DNA from: Chloroflexota bacterium
GTDB taxonomy: Bacteria; Chloroflexota; Chloroflexia; JAMDCE01
Reading direction: 5' to 3'
Assembly: GCA_023489135.1 (NCBI GenBank)
Contig: JAMDCE010000608.1
Span: forward strand, 1 to 6,457
Length of the DNA stretch: 6,457 bases
Shown here: in pieces, positions 1-5,329 of the stretch
Position numbering within the stretch: position 1 is the stretch's first letter
Layout: each line of letters begins with the position of its first letter
Position numbers and translations under genes: made by a program
The notes under the pieces: model-generated
What the model was told of the DNA's origin: nothing
Database searches by the model: none
The model's input: the letters and a program-made list of their open reading frames with translations, nothing else

Positions 1-1
1 G

Positions 2-589
2 ACTCGCGATGCTAAGGCTCAAATGAAGAAAGCCGGCGTCAAGGTCGTCCTCAACACCGAAGTCACGGCCGACACGGTCTACCAGAAGAAGCCTGACGCT
101 GTGGTGGTCGCCGCTGGCTCCTATCCCGTCAAGCTGGGCCTCGCCGGCGCGGACAAGAAGCACGTGGTGACCGACGTAGACGTGCTGGAGGGACGCGCCC
201 AGGTGGGCAACAAGGTGGTGGTCTATCGCGGCAAGAGGAACGGCTGCCAGGTGGCCGAGTATTTGACCAAGGAGGGGAAGGAGGTCATCGTCATCGAGCC
301 CACCGGCCAGTTCATGTCCGACACCGGCTTCACCATCTTCCTCCCCTACCTGGAGAGGGCGGCCAAGAATTCCAGGCTTCAATTGAAGGCCAACACCAGT
401 ATCGAGGAGATCAAGGACAACTCGGTGATCGTCCAGAGTGATGGGAATAGAGAGGAAATCACCGGAGTGGATAGCGTCGTCTTCTCCTGGGCGATGAACG
501 CCAACAATGCCAAGATCGGCGACAACCGCCTACCTCGCGACGCCGTGGACGCCATCCGAGAGGGCTGGGAAGTCGGAGTTCGCATTTAG
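2..589 (+). CDS. FAD/NAD(P)-dependent oxidoreductase, C-terminal part (5' end outside the window)
   Basis: The reading frame is open from the first complete codon, so the gene starts upstream and only its last 195 codons are here. The piece matches the C-terminal pyridine-nucleotide-disulphide-oxidoreductase half of the 2,4-dienoyl-CoA reductase / NADH:flavin oxidoreductase (FadH/BaiCD, Old Yellow Enzyme fusion) family. Family-like blocks in order are AGVKVVLNTEVT, PDAVVVAAGSYP, VGNKVVVYRG, NGCQVAEYL with EGKEVIVIEP, and a terminal IGD...LPRDAVDAIREGW that resembles the FAD-contacting IGDC..PRR..DAI segment. In the family this half binds NAD(P)H and FAD and passes electrons to an N-terminal FMN barrel; the substrate cannot be inferred here. 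Two oddities stand out. The usual GxGxxG dinucleotide motif reads RGKRNG. A segment of roughly 15-20 residues between the 'PN' turn (here ANN) and IGD is missing. The frame is otherwise intact, so it may be a diverged or early-decaying copy. Codons favour G/C at third positions, unlike genes further right. Confidence 0.8.
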   Translation, partial: TRDAKAQMKKAGVKVVLNTEVTADTVYQKKPDAVVVAAGSYPVKLGLAGADKKHVVTDVDVLEGRAQVGNKVVVYRGKRNGCQVAEYLTKEGKEVIVIEPTGQFMSDTGFTIFLPYLERAAKNSRLQLKANTSIEEIKDNSVIVQSDGNREEITGVDSVVFSWAMNANNAKIGDNRLPRDAVDAIREGWEVGVRI

Positions 590-598
590 CATCTCTTT

Positions 599-723
599 CA
601 CCGCAGAGACGCAGAGGGCGCGGAGCTCAAGGGGTTAGGGGCTATGAACGACTTAACGTTGAAAACGTTCGAACGTTCCTTATCCCTATTTTCCTCCTCT
701 GCGTTCTCTGCGCCTCCGCGGTG
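599..723. repeat. 125-nt imperfect palindromic (MITE/REP-like) repeat
   Basis: The left arm, 599-625, starts CACCGCAGAGACGCAGAG. It is nearly the reverse complement of the right arm, 696-723, which ends CTGCGCCTCCGCGGTG. The few differences are mostly transitions that still allow G-U pairing. Pairing continues inward (TTAGGGG...GAACG against CGTTCC...ATCCCTA) to a tip where two AACGTT copies (655-660 and 664-669) flank a 3-nt loop; a 14-nt perfect palindrome sits at 664-677. The whole element could form one long hairpin. 'Cctctgcg...ctctgcg' palindromes of this kind are, from memory, dispersed in many environmental bacterial genomes and yield spurious small ORFs. The short ORFs across it on both strands are judged to be by-products. 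It begins 10 nt after the oxidoreductase stop and ends 13 nt before the tRNA promoter. Confidence 0.75.
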
Positions 724-736
724 CGACTCATTTTTC

Positions 737-765
737 TTGACAAGGGCGCCGAACTTGGCTATAAT
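737..765 (+). promoter_or_regulatory. Perfect sigma70-type promoter of the tRNA operon
   Basis: TTGACA at 737-742 and TATAAT at 760-765 are separated by exactly 17 nt, so both hexamers and the spacing match the consensus. The predicted transcription start is near 771-773, about 95 nt before the first tRNA. Such strength fits a stable-RNA promoter. No other good promoter lies between here and the tRNAs. Confidence 0.88.
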
Positions 766-801
766 GACAAAGGCCTTGAGGGAAGAGGACATCTGGGAGC
801 C

Positions 802-828
802 TGCCGACGTACGGGCGTCGGTATTTTT
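802..828 (+). terminator. Leader hairpin with T tract: possible attenuator or end of a short leader RNA
   Basis: CCGACG (804-809) pairs with CGTCGG (816-821). The stem extends through G803-T822 and T802-A823, giving 8 bp around the 6-nt loop TACGGG, and T824-T828 follows directly. This is terminator-like, yet it stands about 30 nt after the predicted start and 38 nt before the first tRNA. It could attenuate the operon, end a leader RNA of roughly 55-60 nt, or simply be a processing hairpin with a chance T run. The stem is strong but the T tract is short, so partial read-through is plausible. Confidence 0.5.
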
Positions 829-865
829 GTCGCTCTTTGCCTATCCTTAACATCGATCGCAGCGC

Positions 866-937
866 GGCGGAGTAGCTCAGGGGTAGAGCAGGGGACTCAT
901 AAGCCCTTGGTCGTAGGTTCAAATCCTACCTCCGCTA
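866..937 (+). tRNA. tRNA-Met (CAT), elongator
   Basis: This is a full cloverleaf of 72 nt. The acceptor GGCGGAG pairs with CTCCGCT (G1-U72 wobble). The D stem is GCTC/GAGC, with C11-A24 reading as the pyrimidine-purine pair expected of an elongator. The anticodon loop CTCATAA has CAT at 898-900, and the T arm is GTAGG/CCTAC. The anticodon stem has four pairs plus an A31/G39 mismatch. The discriminator is A and the next bases are CCC, so CCA is not fully encoded. The GGCGG...CCGCTA acceptor favours Met, but a lysidine-type tRNA-Ile2(CAT) cannot be excluded because the anticodon arm resembles that class too. Confidence 0.85.
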
Positions 938-946
938 CCCTTTCGA

Positions 947-1021
<75 letters not shown>

Positions 1022-1054
1022 ATTCTCTTGACGTCTTAGGGCTGGGGTTGAATT

Positions 1055-1128
1055 GCGCCCGTAGCTCAGTGGTACAGAGCAAACGCCTTATAAGCGTTAG
1101 GTCGCAGGTTCGATTCCTGCCGGGCGTG
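1055..1128 (+). tRNA. tRNA with anticodon TAT: nominally tRNA-Ile(UAU), with a tRNA-Arg-like body
   Basis: The cloverleaf is well formed. The acceptor GCGCCCG pairs with CGGGCGT, the D stem is GCTC/GAGC, the anticodon stem AACGC/GCGTT is fully paired, and the T arm is GCAGG/CCTGC. The loop CTTATAA places TAT at 1089-1091, so by anticodon it reads AUA (Ile). The acceptor, the T arm and discriminator G73 look instead like bacterial tRNA-Arg(UCU), which would have CTTCTAA in the loop; one base (position 35, C to A) separates the two. Ile tRNAs normally carry A73, and most bacteria read AUA with a lysidine-modified CAU tRNA. It could be a remoulded tRNA, a mutated Arg tRNA, or a sequencing error. 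Bases after the discriminator read CCG, so CCA is not encoded. Confidence 0.85.
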
Positions 1129-1139
1129 CCGGAGCTCTT

Positions 1140-1156
1140 GCCCGAGGGTTTCGGGC
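1140..1156 (+). other. Small spacer hairpin between the third and fourth tRNAs
   Basis: GCCCGA (1140-1145) and TCGGGC (1151-1156) can form a 6-bp stem around a 5-nt loop. No T tract follows, so it is not a terminator. It sits in the 55-nt spacer between tRNAs and may only mark the processing region. Confidence 0.3.
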
Positions 1157-1183
1157 TAGACTCGGCGCCACCGAAGACATCGT

Positions 1184-1259
1184 GGGGGTGTAGCTCAGTT
1201 GGGAGAGCGCAACACTGGCAGTGTTGAAGTCAGGAGTTCGAGTCTCCTCATCTCCACCA
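1184..1259 (+). tRNA. tRNA-Ala (GGC)
   Basis: The acceptor GGGGGTG pairs with CATCTCC and includes the G3-U70 wobble that is the main alanine identity element. The D stem is GCTC/GAGC. The anticodon stem CAACA/TGTTG is fully paired, and the loop CTGGCAG has GGC at 1217-1219. The T arm is AGGAG/CTCCT. The discriminator is A and CCA is encoded at 1257-1259. Confidence 0.95.
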
Positions 1260-1264
1260 AATCT

Positions 1265-1341
1265 GGAGCGTTCGTCTAGTGGCCTAGGACATCACCCTTT
1301 CAAGGTGAAGATCATGGGTTCGAATCCCATACGCTCTACCA
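1265..1341 (+). tRNA. tRNA-Glu (TTC)
   Basis: The acceptor GGAGCGT pairs with ACGCTCT, the D stem is GTCT/GGAC, and the anticodon stem TCACC/GGTGA encloses loop CTTTCAA with TTC at 1299-1301. The T arm is ATGGG/CCCAT and CCA is encoded at 1339-1341. It lies 5 nt after tRNA-Ala and is the last gene of the operon. No second copy of its 3' end was seen in the window, so nothing shows that it served as an integration site. Confidence 0.95.
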
Positions 1342-1357
1342 AACACGAGCAACGCAA

Positions 1358-1394
1358 GAAGCCCTTCTCTGATTGAGAAGGGCTTCCGTCTTTT
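1358..1394 (+). terminator. Rho-independent terminator of the tRNA operon
   Basis: GAAGCCCTTCTC (1358-1369) and GAGAAGGGCTTC (1375-1386) form a perfect 12-bp stem around the 5-nt loop TGATT. CGTC and then TTTT (1391-1394) follow. It lies 16 nt after the CCA of tRNA-Glu and ends the tRNA transcript. Confidence 0.92.
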
Positions 1395-1848
1395 CTCCTC
1401 GCTCAGATCTCCAGGGCCGTCCCCGATGTTGGCCCGCCGAATCGGCACCGCCTGGCCGAGCTTGTTGGCGCTCGCTTCTGGGGCCCCGGCCGGTTCCGGC
1501 CGGCCCTAAATTCGGCGCTCGCCCAAGGGAGCATTACCAAGATCGGGCGAGGTCTCTACGGCCCGACCTAATCGCCCGAATCGATCACCATTTTGAGCGC
1601 TATTCCCTTAAATCCCGGATTGCAAATGCTTGCCAAGCCACCTTGCGCTCAGCAAGCCATCGTAGTACGATTTAGTGCAGCAGGAGGAGGGCAACACGCC
1701 GACCTGCGCAAGGTGGTTTTCGTTTTCGAGGCCACTTGTTATACCGTCCCTAGAAGGTCGATCATGAGCTTATTCGACGAGTTCTTCGCCCAGTTCGGGG
1801 TTGAAGCTTAGCGCTGCGTCTGCACCTGTGTTGTGTGCCAGCCGGCGT
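1395..1848. other. Gene-free stretch with a GC-rich hairpin
   Basis: I find no convincing gene here. Open frames are short, lack good ribosome binding sites and show no recognisable family blocks. The one clear structure is CCGGCCGG (1486-1493) followed after TT by a second CCGGCCGG (1496-1503); both are self-complementary, and outer GGG/CCC pairs can extend the stem to 1481-1506. No T tract follows. A 15-codon ORF at 1764-1811 (MSLFDEFFAQFGVEA) has only a weak Shine-Dalgarno and is not called. This stretch separates the housekeeping and accessory segments. Confidence 0.5.
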
Positions 1849-1854
1849 GAGGAG
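1849..1854 (+). promoter_or_regulatory. Ribosome binding site deciding the start of the Ymh-family gene
   Basis: GAGGAG lies 12 nt before ATG 1867, slightly long but the only good purine-rich site nearby. The frame stays open upstream to a TTG at 1801. That longer start adds 22 residues with no family resemblance and no matching site, so ATG 1867 is preferred. Confidence 0.6.
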
Positions 1855-1866
1855 AGACAACTACCC

Positions 1867-2664
1867 ATGTCCATCCCTTCTTTCACCGAAACACACTTGT
1901 GGCAACTTTCAGAACTGCTAGATACCGCTGTAACTCACAAAGAGCTTAACGCTATCTTCTATCAGCTAGAGATAGCTAGCGATAGTAGCGGCTCGAAACA
2001 GCATCGCATTTTCTCAGCGCTTCGTGAGAGGCAAAGAAGGGATCGCTGCGGAAACAACGTGGCGAAGTTTCTCGAAACAGTAATCGACCCGGCTAGATTC
2101 AGAGGCGATCAAGCGTCTTTCTCTGACTATCGAGACGAGGTGAACATGATCCTTGCCTTCAGTGGCTTGCATTTGCGGGAGTCGGGAAAACTGGCGGAAG
2201 TCGCCGCTGCTCAGAGCCTTGCTCAGGCACACGAGAGAGTTGGCAGACTGCGGACCGAGCTAATCCGTAGGCAGGTCCACCCTGATGTCCTCAGGTTTTG
2301 TCGGGCGGAGTTGCTTCAAGAGAACTACTTCCACGCCGTACTGGAATCGACTAAAAGTGTGGCCGTGAGGATCCGCGAGATGGCGGACTTGACCAACGAC
2401 GGCTCGGAGTTGGTAGAGCAGGCGTTCGGAGGTAGTCACCCGATTCTGGCCATCAACACTCTGAGCACCGAAACCGAACGATCGGAGCAGAGAGGATTCA
2501 CTAACCTCTTGAAGGGCGTATTTGGCATTTTTCGCAACGTGACCGCGCATGCACCTAAGGTCGCTTGGCCTGTAAACGAGCAAGATGCGCTCGACTTACT
2601 CTCGCTGCTGTCCTATGTTCATCGCCGCCTAGATTCTGCTGTCGTCGTGCCGAGAGTAACCTAG
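1867..2664 (+). CDS. TIGR02391 (Ymh) family protein with HEPN-type Rx4H motif
   Basis: The product is 265 aa, about full length for TIGR02391/Hypoth_Ymh as I remember it. An N-terminal helical domain (about residues 8-80) carries a K-H-R-I-F-SAL-ERQ-RDRCGN pattern typical of this family's front domain. A middle helical region follows (AFSGL near 97-101, VHPDVLRFCRAELL near 137-150). The conserved Ymh block runs from about 153 to 257: FHAVLESTKS, AINTLSTETERSEQRGF, LLKGVFGIFRN, TAHAP, EQDALDLLSLLS. R223-N-V-T-A-H228 fits the Rx4-6H signature of HEPN ribonucleases, with the usual polar residue after the arginine. Family membership is clear. The RNase role is inferred from the motif and from HEPN toxins in abortive infection. 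No signal peptide or membrane segment is seen. It stands alone with no adjacent antitoxin candidate. Codon use is more A/T-rich than in the oxidoreductase gene. Confidence 0.88.
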   Translation: MSIPSFTETHLWQLSELLDTAVTHKELNAIFYQLEIASDSSGSKQHRIFSALRERQRRDRCGNNVAKFLETVIDPARFRGDQASFSDYRDEVNMILAFSGLHLRESGKLAEVAAAQSLAQAHERVGRLRTELIRRQVHPDVLRFCRAELLQENYFHAVLESTKSVAVRIREMADLTNDGSELVEQAFGGSHPILAINTLSTETERSEQRGFTNLLKGVFGIFRNVTAHAPKVAWPVNEQDALDLLSLLSYVHRRLDSAVVVPRVT

Positions 2665-2701
2665 CGTCGATGTCTCTGGGAGGACGGACATAAGGTGCCA
2701 G

Positions 2702-3098
2702 AACACCACCTCCCTCATTGAAGCCGAATGACTTTACGCGAACCTAAAGCGCTTCTTGGCCCGCGACGACCTGCTGGAAGCCCAGCCTGTCCTGTTTGCT
2801 AACCTGCAGCAGTGGTGTGGTCAGTATCATCCAAGCAACTGACCCAGTAAGGTAGGGTCGGAGACGCAATGCGCGGGCCTGAAGCTATTGCCCTATTCGG
2901 TGCCATCCAATGAACTCGTGCCGCGCCTCCAGGACCTCTGGACGGCCCTGCAGGAAACCGGGCTTGATCGGCCACTCCAACGCCCCCGACAGCAAGGAAC
3001 CAAGCGAAGAAGACTTAGAGTTGGTATGCTGGGAGTTGGTGCTGACGCCGGAGAAGCTGAGGGAATTGGCGACGCCAAGTGAGACTAGTGAAGGCTAA
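2702..3098 (+). pseudogene. Decayed coding remnant of unknown family (two in-frame stops, one frameshift)
   Basis: One frame reads as protein-like text in pieces. NTTSLIEAE is followed by a TGA at 2729-2731; LYANLKRFLARDDLLE and LFANLQQWCGQYHPSN end at a TGA at 2840-2842; then VPSNELVPRLQDLWTALQ and ETGLD follow in the same frame. After about 2970 this frame becomes Arg/Gly-rich nonsense, while the frame that starts at 2910 turns protein-like (SNAPDSKEPSEEDLELV, then TPEKLRELATP) and stops at 3096-3098. The pattern suggests a gene broken by two nonsense changes and a frameshift. I do not recognise the family, and chance coding-like text is the alternative. It lies between the Ymh gene and the convergent RelA/SpoT operon. 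Confidence 0.4.
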
Positions 3099-3225
3099 AG
3101 GTTGTTGCCTGCGCTTTGCTACCTGGGAGTAAACTGATCCTCCAGCACTCGTCCGTGGGTGTATCGCTCAGTTAAGTCTCGGGAGTAACCTTCAGGGTCG
3201 CAAGGCGCACCGACAACGTGTCCCG

Positions 3226-4200
3226 TCATTCCAGAGACAGGCCCCAGGCCAGCGCTAGGTGTTCAAGAAACAACCGCGGGTACCACTGCTCCCACAGATC
3301 GGTCAATGAAAACTGGTCCACTTCAAAACGATGGAAAACCAGAAGGCTCTCGGGCTGGTGCACAAACAAGCTCTCGGTCCTATCGTCGCTCTGGTAGGCC
3401 CGATAAACTTGCTCAAGCTTGGCGCGCTGGACATTTGCAAAGACGTCCATCGTGGCCCCTCGTTCTTCTGCGCTTGCACCGCCATACAGCGGCGTAAGGC
3501 GGCTGATGACTTGAAGCGACAATTCTTTATCAAAACGGCTGTGCGCTAAACCATAGAAGTGGCGCTCGAGATGAACGAGTACTTGTGCCTCCTTGAATCC
3601 AGCCATAGTCATCACCTCTTGTCTCACCCGTGAGACTTCGTCATCGAACAACTCGGTCAAAGCCACTAGCCGGTTAAGCGCCCTCTCCAGCTTGCGCGGG
3701 ATCTCGCCAGGCGGCTTATAAGAAAGATCGTGAGTGGTCTCGCTCCAGGCATGTTGCGCGCAAGTGTGTATTTGAATCTCGCAATTTAATCCAAGAAAGT
3801 CGCTGATCGCTGGACCACCGTCATCGGGCTTGAGCTGGACCTGGCAGTGAATTCCACTATAGCCAAGCTTGTCGACCCCGAGGCGCTCCATTTTGTCTTC
3901 ATACTCAAGCACGTCGAAAAGATTGTAGAGCAATTCCTCCGTCGGTTCCCGATGATCTTGGTAGAGCAGCACTATTCTGACACCCGCCTTGTCTGTAATC
4001 TGCCTGATAGGATCTGCGTAACCCTTCCGAACTGCCTTCTTAACCAAACTATCGAGGGCCTTTGCCCGGTAAGATGTTTCACACGGTATGCCAGCGTCGC
4101 ACAGGCCGCCAAGCAGGCGCTCGTGCACATGCTTGGCAAAGCTTTCGTAAAGCGCCTTGTTCTCAATCCAAAAAGATCGCAGAGCTCCTAACTCCATCAT
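3226..4200 (-). CDS. RelA/SpoT-fold nucleotide pyrophosphokinase-like protein with C-terminal extension
   Basis: The product is 324 aa. Residues about 40-200 match the RelA/SpoT synthetase fold (PF04607): Y44-R45-A-K47...S51...K54 (ATP-side basic patch), ITDKAGVRI (D70, G73, R75), K111-LGY (113-114) with H118, and EIQIHT (E141, Q143) followed by AW and H157 D L S Y161 K162. No HD hydrolase, TGS or ACT domain is present, so it is a small alarmone synthetase-like enzyme rather than a full RelA or SpoT. Family members make (p)ppGpp or ppApp, or, as toxSAS toxins, pyrophosphorylate tRNA 3' ends. Which applies here is unknown. Substitutions are noteworthy: GYSG for the usual GYRS, H145 for the Arg of EIQIRT, and T156 for the usual Glu before the conserved His. 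Residues about 200-324 form an unassigned extension. The start ATG overlaps the upstream NA37 stop as ATGA; MM at the start leaves the second ATG possible. Confidence 0.87.
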   Translation of the reverse strand: MMELGALRSFWIENKALYESFAKHVHERLLGGLCDAGIPCETSYRAKALDSLVKKAVRKGYADPIRQITDKAGVRIVLLYQDHREPTEELLYNLFDVLEYEDKMERLGVDKLGYSGIHCQVQLKPDDGGPAISDFLGLNCEIQIHTCAQHAWSETTHDLSYKPPGEIPRKLERALNRLVALTELFDDEVSRVRQEVMTMAGFKEAQVLVHLERHFYGLAHSRFDKELSLQVISRLTPLYGGASAEERGATMDVFANVQRAKLEQVYRAYQSDDRTESLFVHQPESLLVFHRFEVDQFSLTDLWEQWYPRLFLEHLALAWGLSLE

Positions 4201-5246
4201 CGTCGGCCTCGGACATTCCTGAGCCGGTCCTCAAATTCCACCTTCGTCAGCCCACCATCCTGTTCGATCAAGTGGACTTTATTCGAGAAAACCTCACCCG
4301 GAGCGGTGATCGATATGCCGGTTTCGAAATCCATCTGCATCCGTTGGATTCGCGTCCGAATTAAGCCGAGATCTTTATCTATCGCTTCATTAGCAACTTG
4401 CGATGACTTAAGATGATCGATGAATAACTGCCGATCTTCGGTCTCAAGGTGCGTGTTGGCGAACTGTTTTGGGTTGAGCGTTGCCTGGTTGCTATTCATC
4501 TCAGCTAACAACGCTGTCTGATATCGGCCTTTGCGCAGAGGATCGCTAACCACGTCATTAATGAAGTCTTCGGCAGCATCGAGAAATCGTTTGGTCGTGA
4601 CCTCGGCAGCCTCTGCGAGTTGGCAGCCCAGAAACTTCTTTAGGAAGAAATCGGCGATCTCATATCTTGGGAGGCGGCCACGCTGATGGTCGGATACGAC
4701 TCCGTCAATATCTTCAACGCCCGGACCGTGGTGCAGGAACACGCCAGCCTTAAACACCTTAGTTCCTTGGGTGAGCATAAGTTCGCGAATGTGCTCGATG
4801 CGAAAGGTCTTTCGCCCGTCGATGTTGCTCTGCTCTACCCTAACACCGATCTCCCGTTCTAGTTTGAGAATCCCTACAGCAGGCATCCCTCCGATGGCAC
4901 AGTCGACCACCGTAATTAGCCCCTTTGAATTCACGCCGGTTTGGGTCTGAAACAGATGATCAGCGATCCGCTGTGAAAATGTGACAAAGTCCATGCCATC
5001 ACTATCGAGAAACCGTGTGATCCCCTGCGGAACCGGAGATGAACTCGACAGGTCGAGGGACACTTTGAAAGCACAGGAAGAGCACGCGCTCTGAGTTATC
5101 TTCTCCTTGATGTAAAGCCTAAGCTCATCCGTGAGGGGACTCGCTACCTCGCTGAGTACGGGCAGTGTCCCGTTGTCAGCACGCCGAATGGGAACTTCGT
5201 GGACGATTACCTGCCGCACATCAAGCGTCGCGAAATCGAGTGCCAT
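4197..5246 (-). CDS. NdpA/YejK-like nucleoid-associated protein (NA37 family)
   Basis: The product is 349 aa, close to the roughly 335 aa of YejK. It follows the NA37 (PF04245) layout. An N-terminal strand-rich start (VRQVIVHEVPIRRADNG) leads to a helix and Phe-rich segment (near 78-100). A central core follows: GLITVVDCAIG, VGILKLE, a ligand-type run KTFRIEHIRELMLTQGTKVFKAGVF (spread over 146-170), then a VVSDHQRG motif (183-190). The hallmark IADFFLKKFLGC is at 197-208. The C-terminal third is helical. NA37 proteins bind the nucleoid or DNA, and their precise function is poorly known. Here it is the first gene of a two-gene operon: its TGA overlaps the start of the RelA/SpoT-like gene by 4 bp, so translation is probably coupled. 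That makes it a candidate regulator, sensor or antitoxin partner (inference only). The ATG start at 5246 has a strong Shine-Dalgarno. No signal peptide or membrane segment is seen. Confidence 0.8.
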   Translation of the reverse strand: MALDFATLDVRQVIVHEVPIRRADNGTLPVLSEVASPLTDELRLYIKEKITQSACSSCAFKVSLDLSSSSPVPQGITRFLDSDGMDFVTFSQRIADHLFQTQTGVNSKGLITVVDCAIGGMPAVGILKLEREIGVRVEQSNIDGRKTFRIEHIRELMLTQGTKVFKAGVFLHHGPGVEDIDGVVSDHQRGRLPRYEIADFFLKKFLGCQLAEAAEVTTKRFLDAAEDFINDVVSDPLRKGRYQTALLAEMNSNQATLNPKQFANTHLETEDRQLFIDHLKSSQVANEAIDKDLGLIRTRIQRMQMDFETGISITAPGEVFSNKVHLIEQDGGLTKVEFEDRLRNVRGRR

Positions 5247-5255
5247 AATACACAG

Positions 5256-5263
5256 CCACCTCC
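5256..5263 (-). promoter_or_regulatory. Strong ribosome binding site of the NA37 gene
   Basis: On the minus strand GGAGGTGG lies 9 nt before the ATG at 5246. This is near-ideal spacing and fixes the start of the operon's first gene. I could not find a convincing -10/-35 pair between here and 5500 on this strand; a lone TGTAAT-like box near 5480 has no matching -35. Confidence 0.75.
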
Positions 5264-5329
5264 AGGTTGAAATGGAAATACCCGGGCCGTTGTCATCTGT
5301 GAATACTCATTGCAATCAGCTTCCAGACG

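Noticed and set aside
598..792. Small ORFs on both strands over the palindromic repeat (598-792 minus, 644-850 plus)
   Set aside because: Their residues are translations of the repeat arms and promoter region; no ribosome binding site and no family resemblance.
1319..1341. tRNA-Glu 3' end as an attL site of an integrated island
   Set aside because: No second copy of the sequence and no integrase gene in this window; it remains only a possibility.
1764..1811. 15-codon ORF MSLFDEFFAQFGVEA as a leader peptide
   Set aside because: Weak Shine-Dalgarno, no attenuator structure after it, and no link to the Ymh gene 56 nt downstream.
1801..1866. Upstream TTG start for the Ymh-family gene
   Set aside because: The extra 22 residues do not look like the family, while ATG 1867 has a GAGGAG site ahead of it.
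2702..2842. TGA recoding (selenocysteine or alternative code) in the remnant
   Set aside because: No SECIS-like hairpin was evident just after the TGAs, other genes use TGA as a stop (RelA/SpoT and NA37), and a frameshift follows.
3847..4364. Plus-strand ORFs antisense to the NA37 and RelA/SpoT genes (3847-4191, 4062-4364)
   Set aside because: They are shadows of two genes with clear family motifs on the minus strand.
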